Source: Lysobacter sp.
GTDB lineage: Bacteria; Pseudomonadota; Gammaproteobacteria; Xanthomonadales; Xanthomonadaceae
Direction of reading: 5' to 3'
NCBI GenBank assembly: GCA_019634715.1
Contig: JAHCAU010000010.1
Coordinates: 112,432 to 176,431 of the forward strand
Length of the DNA: 64,000 nt
A model generated the notes under the pieces. It made no database searches. It was not told the origin of the DNA and worked only from the letters and a program-made list of their open reading frames with translations. Below are positions 14,015-23,546 of this stretch, in pieces (positions within the stretch are counted from its first letter, which is position 1; each line of letters begins with the position of its first letter). The translations under genes were made by a program, and so were the position numbers.

Positions 14015-15378
14015 CCGACCAGACCCTCGCCGCAGCCGACCCGGTGCCGGCAGACGCTTCGTACTTCGCGCGCTTCCGCGGGATGCGCGATTTCCTGCTG
14101 GTCTGGACCGGCCTGCTGATCTCGGGCATCGGCACCCGCTTCAGCGCGTTCGCGCTCGGCATCTGGGTGCTGGAAAAGACCGGGTCGACGCTCGACTTCG
14201 CGATGATCTTCGTCGCGATGTCGATCCCGGCGCTGATCGTGCTGCCGTTCGCCGGCGCGCTGGTCGACCGCTGGAACCGGCGCCGGGTCATGATCGCCTG
14301 CGAACTGGGCTCGGCGGCCACCATCGGTGTACTGGCGACGCTCAATGCCTTCGATCTGCTGCAGATCTGGCACATCTATGTCGGCGTCGGCGTCTCGGCG
14401 CTGTGCAACGCCTTCATGCAGCCGGCCTACGGCGCCAGCGTGCCGCTGCTGGCCAGCCGCGAGAACCTCAGCCGCGCCAACGGCCTGATCCAGACCGGCA
14501 ACGCCATCGCGCTGCTCGGCGGCCCGCTGCTGGCCGGCATCCTCTACAAGATCATCGGCATCGCCGGGATCCTGTTCGTCGACGCCGCGACCTTCCTCGC
14601 AGGCGCGGTCTGCCTGTTCCTCGCGCGCGTGCCGCAGCCGCCGCACGATCCGGCGGCTGCGAAACCGAACATCCTGCGCGAAGCGCACGAAGGCCTGCGC
14701 TACATCACGGAGCGTCGCGGCCTGTTCGGCCTGCTGACGGTGTTCGGCATCACCAACTTCTTCTTCGGCATCGCCAGCATCGCGATCTACCCGCTGGTGC
14801 TGTCGATGGGCACGCCGGAAACCGTCAGCTACCAGATGGTCGCCGGCGGCCTCGGCCTGTTGCTGGGCGGCGCCATCGTCACCTTCTTCGGCTGGCCCAG
14901 GCACAAGGCGGCGGGGATCCTGGCCTGCACCATGCTCGGCGGTGTGGCCATGGCCGCGCACGGCGTCTATCCGTCGATCTGGCTGATCATGGTCTGCGGT
15001 TTCGCGCTGTTCGTGACCATTCCGATCGTCAATGCCGCCATCTCCACGCTGTGGCAGACCAAGGTGCCGTCGCAGCTGCTGGGACGCTGTTTCGCGATCC
15101 TGCGCGTGATGACCGAAGCAGCGATGCCGGTGGGGTTCCTGCTCGCCGGGCCGCTGGCGGATTTCGTGTTCGAACCGGCGCTGATGCCGGGCGGCGCGCT
15201 CGCCGACACCGTGGGCGAGCTGATCGGCGTCGGCAAGGGACGCGGCCACGGCTTCATGTTCGTGGTGCTGGGGGTCGCGATGGTGATCGCGGCGGCGATC
15301 GGGTATTCGATCCGCGCCATCCGGCGCGCCGATACCGACCTGCCCGATGCGGCGGCATCGGCGGCGCCGGCGGCCTGA
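14011..15378 (+). CDS. MFS exporter of the NRPS locus
   Basis: 455 residues, starting at an ATG that overlaps the NRPS stop (ATGA), hence translationally coupled. About 12 hydrophobic segments are visible. The loop GALVDRWNRRRVM after the second segment is the MFS motif A. The layout resembles the EntS-like, drug/siderophore-exporting branch (MFS_3). The first transmembrane segment is FLLVWTGLLISGIGTRFSAF. The C-terminal tail is Ala-rich and cytoplasmic. From position it most likely exports the peptide product and may give self-resistance; the substrate itself cannot be read from sequence. I rejected the much longer upstream open frame as start because it runs antiparallel in sense to the NRPS code. 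Confidence 0.88.
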
Positions 15379-15749
15379 GTCGCCGGACGCATCGGACAGG
15401 GGATGCAGCAACGATGCAAGAGGCAAGGACATGATTCGAGGTACGCAAATCAGGGTACGCAAATCCAGGTACACCAATCCGGGGATTGCAGGGTCGTGCC
15501 GTCACGGAGTCGCATGAGGGGCCGCGCCCGTCGGACGTGCGGTGGCATGTTCCGGGCGTGGAATGCGTAACAGATCAGGACCAGCCGCAAGCGCGGCCGG
15601 TCCCGGTCACGAGGAGCGTGGGGCCGCAGGGACGACGGAGAGGGACAGGCAGGCCAGGACGGAGGCGGTCGACACGGGGTCGACGCGCGGGACAGACGGA
15701 CGTCCTCGGGGCTTGCTGGGTGCAGCAGTCAATTCAAGGGAAGAACGCA
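15379..15749. other. 371-base gap between exporter and DUF6875-like gene
   Basis: No gene with a plausible start is seen. It contains the tandem repeat at 15439-15480 and, close to the next gene, TTGCTG (near 15713) and a relatively A+T-rich AGTCAATTCAAGG. The gap is long enough for a second promoter, so the locus may be two transcription units (NRPS-exporter and DUF6875-KMO-PPTase). Confidence 0.5.
15439..15480. repeat. Three tandem copies of a 13-15 base unit (AGGTACGCAAATC type)
   Basis: AGGTACGCAAATC (15439-15451), AGGGTACGCAAATCC (15452-15466) and AGGTACACCAATCC (15467-15480) are adjacent direct repeats. Their A+T-rich core stands out in this G+C-rich setting. The spacing of about 14-15 bases resembles the tandem repeat upstream of the first NRPS gene, but the sequence differs. 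Confidence 0.7.
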
Positions 15750-16535
15750 ATGAATGCAAACAATCAGACGATCAACGCCGCGACGGCGCCGGCGGGCTGC
15801 CCGCATGCCCGCGCCCAGGCGGGCGGATCGTCCGTCCATCCGAAGTTCGTGCTTCGCCGCGCGTCCGAGGTGGCCGCCAGCGACGGGCCCGGGACCGCGC
15901 TGGGTGAAACCATCGCCTGGGTGCGGCGTTTCCTCGCAAAGCCCAACCCCGATCTCGGACGCGCCGGTCCGGTCTGCCCGTTCACGCCGATGGCGCTGGA
16001 GCTGGACACCATCTGGATGACCGAGGTGCGCGAGTCCACCCCCGATCCGTCCGCGATCCAGGACGTGATCGAACAGTGCCGCGAGGTCTTCATGACGACC
16101 GAGCCGCGCGAAGGCCCGCTGGCGATCAACAAGGTCATCATGGTGGTGTTCTCGGGCATGAGCGAAGCGGATGCGCCGTGGATCGACGCGATGCAGGCCC
16201 GGCTCAAGCCCGGCTTCGTCGAGGTCGGCCTGATGCTCGGCGAATTCCATGCGCGCAACGAAACCCCGGGCCTGCGCAACGAGGCCTTCCGCCCGCTGCG
16301 CAGCCCGATCCCGATGCTGGTGATCCGGCACATGGTCGAATCCGACCTGCCGTTCCTCAAGCGCATGGTCGACCGCCCGGACATCCGCGCATCCTACCTG
16401 CGCTCCTACCTGCGCCGTCTCGGCGCGACGATCCGGCGCAACTACTTCGACCAGGCGGTCGAGGCGCTGGTCGATGCCGAACTCGAACGGCGCGGGGTCG
16501 CCGAGTCGGAGGAAGCGGTCGAGGTCGCGCGATGA
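15750..16535 (+). CDS. DUF6875-like protein of the NRPS locus
   Basis: 261 residues. The ATG at 15750 is preceded by AAGGGAAG at good spacing; the longer upstream frame lacks a site. No signal peptide or membrane segment is seen. The conserved-looking core is FLAKPNPDLGRAGPVCPFTP (about residues 62-81), followed by a mixed alpha/beta region with PMLVIRHMVESDLPFL, and an Arg-rich helical end. From memory this 'PDLGR.GPVCPF' pattern belongs to DUF6875, a family seen beside natural-product genes and without known activity; I am not certain of the assignment. Its stop overlaps the monooxygenase start (ATGA), so the two are made together. It could be a tailoring enzyme or accessory protein. I do not assign a reaction. 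Confidence 0.7.
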   Translation: MNANNQTINAATAPAGCPHARAQAGGSSVHPKFVLRRASEVAASDGPGTALGETIAWVRRFLAKPNPDLGRAGPVCPFTPMALELDTIWMTEVRESTPDPSAIQDVIEQCREVFMTTEPREGPLAINKVIMVVFSGMSEADAPWIDAMQARLKPGFVEVGLMLGEFHARNETPGLRNEAFRPLRSPIPMLVIRHMVESDLPFLKRMVDRPDIRASYLRSYLRRLGATIRRNYFDQAVEALVDAELERRGVAESEEAVEVAR

Positions 16536-17869
16536 CGGCGGAGGTCGATGCCGCACAGCGGGTGGCCATCGTCGGCGGCGGCCTCGCCGGCTCGCTGCTG
16601 GCGCTGGCCCTGTCGGAACGCGGCTACCGCGTCGATGTGTTCGAACGCCGCAGCGACCCGCGCGTGGCCGGTGCCGAAAGCGGGCGCTCGATCAACCTCG
16701 GCCTGTCCAAGCGCGGCATCCAGGCGCTGACCGAAGTCGGGCTGATCGACATGGTCATGCCGCTGACCGTCGTCATGCGCGGCCGTGTGATCCACGCGCC
16801 CGACGGCGACACCCGCTTCCAGCCCTACGGCAAGAACCGCGGCGAGGTGCTGTATTCGATCGACCGCAGCGAACTGATCCGCCTGCTGCTGGACCGCGCC
16901 GAACGCCAGCCCGGCGTCACCCTGCATTTCGAGCAGCGTTTCGTGTCCGCCGACAAGGCCGCGCGCGAACTGGAGATCGAAAGCGGGGGCGAGGTGCGTC
17001 GCGTCGCCGCCGACTGGGTCATCTGCGCCGACGGTGCGTTCTCGCGCTGCCGTCCGGAGATGCAGCGCGGCCTGCGCGCGGATTTCCACCGCGAATACCT
17101 GGAGTGGGGCTACAAGGAATTGACCCTCGCCGCCGGACCGGACGGCGAATCGGTCATCGACCTGACGGCGCTGCACGTGTGGCCGCGCGCGCACTGCCTG
17201 TTCGTCTCGCACCCCAACCGCGACGGTTCGCACACGCTCACCCTGTTCCTGCCGCACGAAGGTCCGGACAGCTTCGCGACCACGCAGACCCCCGACGACA
17301 TCCGCGCGCTGTTCCAGAAGTACTTCCCGGACCTGCTGCCGATGCTGCCGGCGCTGGTCGAGCAATGGACCACGCGCCCGACCGGTGCGCTGCTGACCAC
17401 GAAGACCGCGCCGTGGCGCTTCGAGGACTGGATGGTGCTGGTCGGCGATTCCGCGCACGCTGTGTATCCCTTCTACGGCCAGGGCATGAATTCGGCATTC
17501 GAGGACTGTTCGGCGCTGCTGGCCGCGCTGAAGACGCATCCGGCCGACCGCGCTGCGGCCTTCGCCGCCTACGAGCAGGCGCGGCGTCCGCATACCGACG
17601 TGCTGATGGAGCTGTCCAAGGCCAATTTCGTCGAACTGCGGCAGAAGGTCAGTTCGCCATGGTTCCTCGCCAGGAAACGGCTCGACGTGCTGCTCAACCG
17701 CCTGTTCCCCGGCGCGTGGCTGCCGATCTACACGATGGTCTCGCACACCACGATGCCCTACGCCGATGCCCTGGCGCGCGCGCGCAGGCAGGACCGCATC
17801 CTCGGCGCGGTGGCGACCGGGATGGTGCTGGCCATCGGCGGCGGCCTGTGGTGGGGATTGCGCGGCTGA
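16532..17869 (+). CDS. Kynurenine 3-monooxygenase-like FAD enzyme
   Basis: 445 residues, close to the usual size. The N-terminal FAD-binding Rossmann motif is VGGGLAGSLLA (residues 12-22). The second flavin motif and KMO hallmark is GDSAHAVYPFYGQGMNSAFE (about 308-327). RSINLGLSKRG and EVLYSIDRSELI match conserved KMO blocks. A C-terminal hydrophobic segment (AVATGMVLAIGGGLWWGL) resembles the membrane anchor of long-form KMOs. The family hydroxylates L-kynurenine at C3 using NADPH and O2. Coupled translation with the DUF6875-like gene, and a PPTase 23 bases downstream, place it in the NRPS locus. It may supply 3-hydroxykynurenine, 3-hydroxyanthranilate (if a kynureninase exists elsewhere) or hydroxylate a related aromatic. 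A purely primary role in tryptophan/NAD metabolism cannot be excluded. Confidence 0.85.
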   Translation: MTAEVDAAQRVAIVGGGLAGSLLALALSERGYRVDVFERRSDPRVAGAESGRSINLGLSKRGIQALTEVGLIDMVMPLTVVMRGRVIHAPDGDTRFQPYGKNRGEVLYSIDRSELIRLLLDRAERQPGVTLHFEQRFVSADKAARELEIESGGEVRRVAADWVICADGAFSRCRPEMQRGLRADFHREYLEWGYKELTLAAGPDGESVIDLTALHVWPRAHCLFVSHPNRDGSHTLTLFLPHEGPDSFATTQTPDDIRALFQKYFPDLLPMLPALVEQWTTRPTGALLTTKTAPWRFEDWMVLVGDSAHAVYPFYGQGMNSAFEDCSALLAALKTHPADRAAAFAAYEQARRPHTDVLMELSKANFVELRQKVSSPWFLARKRLDVLLNRLFPGAWLPIYTMVSHTTMPYADALARARRQDRILGAVATGMVLAIGGGLWWGLRG

Positions 17870-17892
17870 ACGCTGCCGTTTCCAATGTCGGC

Positions 17893-18594
17893 ATGATCGA
17901 TGTCGACGCCCCCTCGCTGTTCCGCCCGCTGCTGCCGGAGGCGGTGCGCCTGGCCGAAATGCCGCCGGATCGCGCCGATCCGGCGGTGCTGGCCGCGGAA
18001 GAGTTGCAGCAGGTCGCGCGCGCGGTGCCGAAGCGCCGCTTGGAGTTCGCCGCCGGGCGCCAGCTCGCGCGACGTCTGCTCGACGACATGGGGCAGGGCA
18101 TCGAGGCCCTGCCCGGCGACGCCGATCGCGTGCCGCGCTGGCCGCAGGCCGTCGTCGGCTCGATCACCCATTGCCGCAGCCTCTGCGCCGTCGCGGTCGC
18201 GCCGCGCACGCTGTCCGCAGGCATCGGCCTGGACGTGGAGCCGGCCGAGCCGATGAAGCCCGAACTGCTGCCGCAGATCCTGCGCGAGTCCGAATTCGCG
18301 CGTCTGCGCGACTGGCCGCATCGCTGGCGCGACCTCGCCGGGATCCTGACGTTTTCCGCCAAGGAAGCGCTGTACAAGTCGATCTATCCCGCGCACCGCG
18401 TGTTCCTGGATTTCCAGGACGTGGAACTGCACTGGTCCGGCTTCGCGCCCGACGAGGGCGGATTGTTCGCGACCTTCGAGGCGCATGTGCGCGTGCCGCA
18501 GGCCACCTTCCCGGGCATGACGCGCATCGCCGGACGCGCGCGCGTCGCCCATGGCCATGTCGGCACGGTGGTGGTGGTGCCGCCGCAGGCTTGA
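17893..18594 (+). CDS. 4'-phosphopantetheinyl transferase, EntD/Sfp superfamily
   Basis: 233 residues. It shows the three PPTase blocks: VVGSITHC near 92-99, the magnesium-binding GIGLDVEP near 113-120, and FSAKEALYKSIYP near 155-167, where the KEA..K lysine and glutamate act. The size and 'SITHC' block resemble the EntD branch. It should transfer phosphopantetheine from CoA to the carrier serines of the three NRPS proteins. The start is chosen as the first ATG after the monooxygenase stop; there is no clear ribosome-binding site, so the true start may differ by a few codons. It ends convergently 16 bases from the next gene. Confidence 0.9.
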   Translation: MIDVDAPSLFRPLLPEAVRLAEMPPDRADPAVLAAEELQQVARAVPKRRLEFAAGRQLARRLLDDMGQGIEALPGDADRVPRWPQAVVGSITHCRSLCAVAVAPRTLSAGIGLDVEPAEPMKPELLPQILRESEFARLRDWPHRWRDLAGILTFSAKEALYKSIYPAHRVFLDFQDVELHWSGFAPDEGGLFATFEAHVRVPQATFPGMTRIAGRARVAHGHVGTVVVVPPQA

Positions 18595-18610
18595 TGCCGT
18601 CCGTCTGATC

Positions 18611-19822
18611 TCAGCCCACCCGGTCGAAGCCGAAGATGCCCGACAAGGGGTGCTTGCGCCGTTCGATCATCGCCCGGATCAATCCTGCGCCGAGCATCGA
18701 GTAGGTGACGCCGTTGCCGCCGTAGGCCATGGCGAACAGCATCCGCGGCCCGGTGCGAGGCTGGCTTCCGAACCACGGCAGGCCATCCTCGGTTTCCGCG
18801 AAGGTGCCCGCCCAGGCGAAGGCCGGTTCCACGGGCAAGCCGGGGAACAGCTTGCCGACCTTGCTGGCCAGCCGCCTGGCCTTGCCGTCCACCCGCGCAT
18901 CGCGGCGCGACGGAATGTCGATGCTGTCGTCGTCGCCGCCCACGAGCAGGCGGCCATCGCCGGTCACCCGCAGGTAGAGGTAGGGACGTGCGGATTCCCA
19001 GATCATCGTGCCGGCCAGTTCGCCGAGCAGGCCCGGCTCGATCGGATCGGTCGCGAACGCGTAGCTGCTGCGGTTCTTCGCGACCTTGCGGTCGAGGTAT
19101 TGCTGGCTCGCGTAGCCGGCGGCGATGACCACGTGCTTCGCCCGTACGGTGCCTCCGGTCGCGGTTTCCAGCGTCGCCCCGCGCGCATGCACGTCCAGTC
19201 GCGTCACCGGCGAGCGATCGTGCACCGCCGCGCCGGCCTTTTCGATCCGGGCGAGCAGCTTGTACGCCATGCGGTAGGGGTCCACGCGTGCCGCCTGCCG
19301 GCTGAGGATGGCGGCCGGCGCGGTGAAGCCATAGCGCGCCTCGATCTCGCCGCGCTCGAGCCAGGTCATCTCGAAACCATGCCTGCGGCGCAACTCGAAT
19401 TCGTCGCGAAGCGCGCCCGTGTGCCAGCGCCGGCTGGCGAAGTAGAGGCTGCGCATGCGACCGAAATCGACGTCGCGCAGCCCGGCGGCCTTGTCCGCCA
19501 GCATGTCGATCGCATCGCTGCATGCGCGATACGCAAGCGCAGCGCGTGCCTCACCGTAGTGTCTGGCCAGGTCGACCATGTGCGTGTCGATTTCGTACTG
19601 CAGCAAGGCCGTGCTCGCCGCGGTGCTGCCCCAGCCGGCATCGCGCTGGTCGATCACCACCACATCGTGGCCATGCGACGCCAGTTCGTCGGCGATCAGC
19701 GCACCGGTGATGCCCGCGCCGACGATGGCGACATCGCAGCGCACATCGGCCTTGAGCTGCGGGAAGGCGCGCATCAACCCGTTCTTGACGGCCCAGAAGG
19801 GGTAGCCGCTCTTGAGATCCAT
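18611..19822 (-). CDS. DAO-family FAD-dependent oxidoreductase
   Basis: 403 residues. The N-terminal FAD motif is VAIVGAGITGALIADEL (residues about 31-47), followed by the WGSTAAST loop typical of glycine oxidase/DadA-like enzymes. The C-terminal FAD-contacting GNGVTYSMLGAGLI is also present. These enzymes oxidise an amine or amino acid with O2 and release H2O2, or pass electrons to quinones. The first 28 residues are an extension without signal-peptide character. It is divergent from a catalase gene 229 bases away, which fits a peroxide-producing oxidase with matching detoxification, though a shared regulator is only inferred. The substrate is unknown. Confidence 0.85.
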   Translation of the reverse strand: MDLKSGYPFWAVKNGLMRAFPQLKADVRCDVAIVGAGITGALIADELASHGHDVVVIDQRDAGWGSTAASTALLQYEIDTHMVDLARHYGEARAALAYRACSDAIDMLADKAAGLRDVDFGRMRSLYFASRRWHTGALRDEFELRRRHGFEMTWLERGEIEARYGFTAPAAILSRQAARVDPYRMAYKLLARIEKAGAAVHDRSPVTRLDVHARGATLETATGGTVRAKHVVIAAGYASQQYLDRKVAKNRSSYAFATDPIEPGLLGELAGTMIWESARPYLYLRVTGDGRLLVGGDDDSIDIPSRRDARVDGKARRLASKVGKLFPGLPVEPAFAWAGTFAETEDGLPWFGSQPRTGPRMLFAMAYGGNGVTYSMLGAGLIRAMIERRKHPLSGIFGFDRVG

Positions 19823-19959
19823 GCTGAACTCGTCCGAAAGGAGGCGATCGAGTGTGCGGCGATGTCCCTACCAATTCAACGGAAAAGGCTGCACTCTCGG
19901 GCGGATGTCGCCGCGATGCGTTCTCCGGTTGCGAAAAAAGCCGCGTTTCCAAGGGGTTT

Positions 19960-20016
19960 CGTGCATCATGCACGAGCCTTGTTGCAGAACGAACGATCGC
20001 GGCGGCGCATCATGCA
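19960..20016. promoter_or_regulatory. Two GCATCATGCA dyads between oxidase and catalase genes
   Basis: CGTGCATCATGCACG at 19960-19974 is a perfect 6+3+6 palindrome. Its core GCATCATGCA recurs at 20007-20016, 44 bases downstream and 36 bases before the catalase ATG. Two identical dyads about four helical turns apart suggest a dimeric regulator binding twice. The sequence is not an OxyR or Fur consensus that I recognise. Confidence 0.4.
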
Positions 20017-20051
20017 ATCCGCATGCACCGGGTCCATTCCAGGAGAGCACC

Positions 20052-22190
20052 ATGGCCACCAAGACACCAGCGAACCGCCGCGCCGCGGCCAAGGACACGA
20101 CACCGCAACGCGCGAGCGCGTCGGGCGGAAAGCGCAGGACGAACGAGGATCTCCTTGGCGACGGCGGCGAACTGCAGCAGCAGGCCGGCGGCGACCATCC
20201 CGTGATGACCACGGCCCAAGGCATTCCCATGGCCGACAACCAGAATTCGCTGCGTCCGTTCCCGAACGGCCCGACCCTGCTGGAGGACTTCATCCTCCGC
20301 GAGAAGATCACCCATTTCGACCACGAGCGGATTCCCGAACGCATCGTGCATGCGCGCGGCAGTGCGGCGCACGGCTATTTCGAGCTGACCCGTTCGCTGG
20401 GCAAGTACACCACGGCACGCATCCTCACCGAGAAGGGCAGGCGCACGCCTGTGTTCTGCCGCTTCTCCACCGTGGCCGGAGGCGCGGGATCGGTCGACAC
20501 TCCGCGCGACGTGCGCGGCTTCGCGGTGAAGTTCTACACGGAGGAGGGCAACTGGGACCTCGTCGGAAACAATATCCCCGTGTTCTTCATCCAGGACGCG
20601 ATGAAGTTCCCCGACCTGGTGCACGCCGTGAAGATGGAGCCCGATCGCGGCTGGCCGCAGGCCGCCAGCGCGCACGACACCTTCTGGGACTTCGTGTCGC
20701 TGATGCCCGAAACCATGCACATGGTGATGTGGGCGATGAGCGACCGCACCATTCCCCGGAGCCTGCGCATGATCGAAGGCTTCGGCGTCCACTCCTTCCG
20801 CCTGATCGATGCGCAGGGCGGTTCCACCTTCGTCAAGTTCCACTGGCGGCCCAAGCTGGGCCTGCAGTCGACCGTGTGGGACGAAGCCGTGAAGCTGCAG
20901 GCCGCCGACAACGACTTCCATCGCCGCGACCTGTGGGAAGCGATCGACGCCGGCGATTTCCCCGAATGGGAGCTGGCCGTGCAGTTGTTCACGGAGGAAG
21001 ATGCAGCGGCGTTCCCGTTCGACCATCTCGATCCGACCAAGCTGGTGCCGGAAGAACTGGTGCCGCTGCAGGTGATCGGCCGGATGGTGCTGGATCGCAA
21101 TCCCGACAACCTCTTCGCCGAAACCGAGCAGGTCGCGTTCTGTCCCGCGAACCTGGTCCCCGGCATCGATGTCTCGAACGATCCGCTGCTCCAGGGCCGG
21201 CTGCATTCGTACCTCGATACGCAGCTGTCGAGGCTGGGTGGACCGAATTTCCACCAGATCCCGATCAACGCGCCGAAATGTCCCTTCGCCAACCACCAGC
21301 GCGACGGGCACATGCAGATGGCGGTGCCGCGCGGTCGCGTCGCCTACGAGCCGTCGAGCCTCGATCCTGCGTCGCCCCGCGCGAGTCGCGAGCGGGGGTT
21401 CCGTCATTTCGCGGAGATGCCCGGCGACGGCGGCAAGGGGCGCCTGCGCCCCGCGAGCTTCAGAGACCACTACAGCCAGGCGCGCATGTTCTTCCGCAGC
21501 CAGGCCGCGCTGGAGCAGGCGCACATGGCCTCCGCGCTGGTCTTCGAACTGTCGAAGGTGCAGACCCCGCACGTGCGCGAAGCGATCGTCGGCCACCTGC
21601 GCAACATCGATGAGGACCTCGCTGCGCGGGTCGCCGATGGCCTGGGCATGAAGCGCCTGCCGCCCGCGCCGTCGCCTGCCGCGCCCGTGCTGGACCTGGC
21701 GCCGTCGCCGGCCCTGCGCATCATCGACCGCATGAAGGACACCTTGCAGGGCCGCTGCATCGGCATCCTGGTGTCCGATGGCACCGCGATGAAGGATGTC
21801 GACGCCTTGATATCGGCCGCCAGGAAGGCCGGCGCGCAGGTCAAGCTGGTCGCGCCCAGGCTCACCGTGTCGGATGCCGATGGCCGCCCCGTGGATGTCG
21901 ACGGGCAATTGGCGGGAACGCCGTCCACCGTGTTCGATGCCGTCGCGAGCGTCCTCTCGCTGGAAGAAGGTGCGCGGCTGGCCAGGGAGGCCTGCGCCGT
22001 CGACTGGTTCCGCGATGCCTTCGGACATCTCAAGGCCATCGCCGCATGCGAGGGCACGCGCGCGATCCTCAAGGCCGGCGGCATCAAGCCCGATGCCGGT
22101 GTGGTGACGCCCGACCAGGTGCGGGCGTTCATCGCACTGGCGAAAACACGGCAGTGGAAGCGCGAGCCGAAGCTGCGCACGCTGGCCTGA
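20052..22190 (+). CDS. katE: Large-subunit (clade 2) catalase HPII
   Basis: 712 residues, as expected for the large-subunit class. The ATG at 20052 follows CCAGGAGAGCACC; the upstream in-frame extension lacks catalase features. The distal-side histidine lies in [13 protein letters not shown] (about residues 98-110), the asparagine in [13 protein letters not shown], and the proximal haem-ligand tyrosine in [15 protein letters not shown] (about 383-397). A C-terminal flavodoxin/GATase-like domain (from [15 protein letters not shown], about residue 571) is diagnostic of HPII enzymes. It dismutates H2O2 in the cytoplasm. A hairpin follows the stop. Confidence 0.96.
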   Translation: MATKTPANRRAAAKDTTPQRASASGGKRRTNEDLLGDGGELQQQAGGDHPVMTTAQGIPMADNQNSLRPFPNGPTLLEDFILREKITHFDHERIPERIVHARGSAAHGYFELTRSLGKYTTARILTEKGRRTPVFCRFSTVAGGAGSVDTPRDVRGFAVKFYTEEGNWDLVGNNIPVFFIQDAMKFPDLVHAVKMEPDRGWPQAASAHDTFWDFVSLMPETMHMVMWAMSDRTIPRSLRMIEGFGVHSFRLIDAQGGSTFVKFHWRPKLGLQSTVWDEAVKLQAADNDFHRRDLWEAIDAGDFPEWELAVQLFTEEDAAAFPFDHLDPTKLVPEELVPLQVIGRMVLDRNPDNLFAETEQVAFCPANLVPGIDVSNDPLLQGRLHSYLDTQLSRLGGPNFHQIPINAPKCPFANHQRDGHMQMAVPRGRVAYEPSSLDPASPRASRERGFRHFAEMPGDGGKGRLRPASFRDHYSQARMFFRSQAALEQAHMASALVFELSKVQTPHVREAIVGHLRNIDEDLAARVADGLGMKRLPPAPSPAAPVLDLAPSPALRIIDRMKDTLQGRCIGILVSDGTAMKDVDALISAARKAGAQVKLVAPRLTVSDADGRPVDVDGQLAGTPSTVFDAVASVLSLEEGARLAREACAVDWFRDAFGHLKAIAACEGTRAILKAGGIKPDAGVVTPDQVRAFIALAKTRQWKREPKLRTLA

Positions 22191-22201
22191 GTCGTCTTCC
22201 G

Positions 22202-22234
22202 CGCCCTTCCTCCGCGCGAGCGGCAGGAGGGGCG
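22202..22234 (+). terminator. Hairpin after katE
   Basis: CGCCCTTCCTCCGC (22202-22215) can pair with GCGGCAGGAGGGGCG (22220-22234) across a GCGA loop with one bulge. Only a short, interrupted T stretch follows, so this may be a weak or Rho-assisted terminator. Confidence 0.4.
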
Positions 22235-22263
22235 ATGTGTTTCCCGAATCGGAGTCCCGTCGC

Positions 22264-22566
22264 ATGCTGAGCATCGCCGTCACCGCGATACCGACGCTCG
22301 TCGAGATCGTGGTCGCGATGAACTTCGCCATGCCGGAAGGAAGCTCGAACGCAGGATGGCGCACAGGTACAGCGTTCGCGATCCGCAGTTCCGCCGCGGG
22401 ATGGGCGTGATGCTGGCCGGTCCTGATGGCGGGCAACGACGTGGCCGACCTGCAGAACGGCCACGAGATATTTCCCGCGATGCTCGATGCGATCCGCGGG
22501 ATCGGGCATTCGATCACCTTCGACACCTGCGTCTACGGGTCCGGCGAGGTCGGCAGGCGCTTCGAC
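22264..22566 (+). pseudogene. Remnant of a cardiolipin synthase / PLD-family gene
   Basis: Three fragments in two frames match the start of ClsB-like cardiolipin synthases. Frame 1 from 22264 gives a hydrophobic N-terminus ending VEIVVAMNFAMPEG. The frame opened at 22356 gives AHRYSVRDPQFRRGMGVML, the conserved block before the catalytic part. Frame 1 again from about 22426 gives NDVADLQNGHEIFPAMLDAI and a following ITFDTCVYGSGEVGRRF. Frame 1 has a stop near 22408, so two compensating frameshifts are needed. The similarity ends at GRRF, before both HKD active-site motifs, and the next intact gene starts 41 bases later. The gene is frameshifted and lacks its entire catalytic region. The family identification is from memory of these conserved blocks. 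Confidence 0.65.
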
Positions 22567-22606
22567 GCTGGACGCGGGCGTTTGCCGCCCCGGTTAGAAT
22601 GCCGCC

Positions 22607-23464
22607 ATGAAAACCCCCGCTGCGCTTCAGGCGCTGATCGACGATGGCGTGATCGACGAAGTGCTGCGTCCGCTCAAGAGCGGCAAGGAGGCGGCGGTCT
22701 ACGTGGTCCGCTCCGGCGACGACATCCGCTGCGCCAAGGTGTACAAGGACATGGCGCAGCGCAGCTTCCAGCAGCGCGTGCAGTACCAGGAAGGTCGCAA
22801 GGTGCGCGGCAGCCGCGAGGCGCGGGCGATCGGCAAGGCGACGAAATACGGGCGGAAGCAGCAGGAAACCGCCTGGAAGAACGCCGAGGTGGACGCGCTC
22901 TACCTGCTGCGCGATGCCGGCGTGCGCGTGCCCGAGCCCCATGGCTACTACCACGGCGTGCTGGTGATGGCGCTGGTGACCGATGCCGACGGGTTTTCCG
23001 CACCGAGGCTGGGCGAGGTCGAGCTGACCGCGGAACAGGCGCGGAACTTCCACGCGGTGCTGATGCGCCAGGTCGTGAAGATGTTGTGCTGCGGCCTGAT
23101 CCACGGCGACCTGTCGGCGTACAACGTGCTGGTCGGGCCGGACGGCCCGATCGTGATCGATTTCCCGCAGGTGGTCAGCGCCGCCGGCAACAACGCCGCC
23201 CGGCAGATGCTGCTGCGCGACGTGAACAACCTCACGGCCAGCCTGGGACGCTGGGCGCCGGAACTGCTCGACACCTGGTACGGCGAGGAGATGTGGGCCT
23301 TGTTCGAGGCGGGCGACCTGCATCCCGATACGGTGCTGACCGGCGTGTTCGCGCACGACGAGCGCAAGGCGGATGTCGCCGGCGTCCGCGAAGCGATCGA
23401 AGACGCGCGCCAGGAAGCCCTGATCCGCCAGCAGGGCCGCGAAGCGGCGGCGCAGGCCGACTGA
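22607..23464 (+). CDS. RIO-type serine/threonine protein kinase
   Basis: 285 residues. PLKSGKEAAVYVV is the nucleotide-binding loop with a RIO-like form, CAKVYKDM carries the phosphate-anchoring lysine, LIHGDLSAYNVLV is the catalytic loop with its aspartate and asparagine, and VIDFPQ is the metal-binding DFG equivalent. All catalytic residues appear present. Bacterial RIO kinases are widespread in Proteobacteria; their targets are poorly known. The gene stands alone between the cardiolipin synthase remnant and a DUF1456 gene, and no partner can be inferred. Confidence 0.9.
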   Translation: MKTPAALQALIDDGVIDEVLRPLKSGKEAAVYVVRSGDDIRCAKVYKDMAQRSFQQRVQYQEGRKVRGSREARAIGKATKYGRKQQETAWKNAEVDALYLLRDAGVRVPEPHGYYHGVLVMALVTDADGFSAPRLGEVELTAEQARNFHAVLMRQVVKMLCCGLIHGDLSAYNVLVGPDGPIVIDFPQVVSAAGNNAARQMLLRDVNNLTASLGRWAPELLDTWYGEEMWALFEAGDLHPDTVLTGVFAHDERKADVAGVREAIEDARQEALIRQQGREAAAQAD

Positions 23465-23546
23465 CGACCGCGTCGCCGATCGCGCCTGCCGCCCGATCGC
23501 GGCTAAGCTGTCCCACCCGAAGTACGTCCGGCCGAGATCCAGCGCC

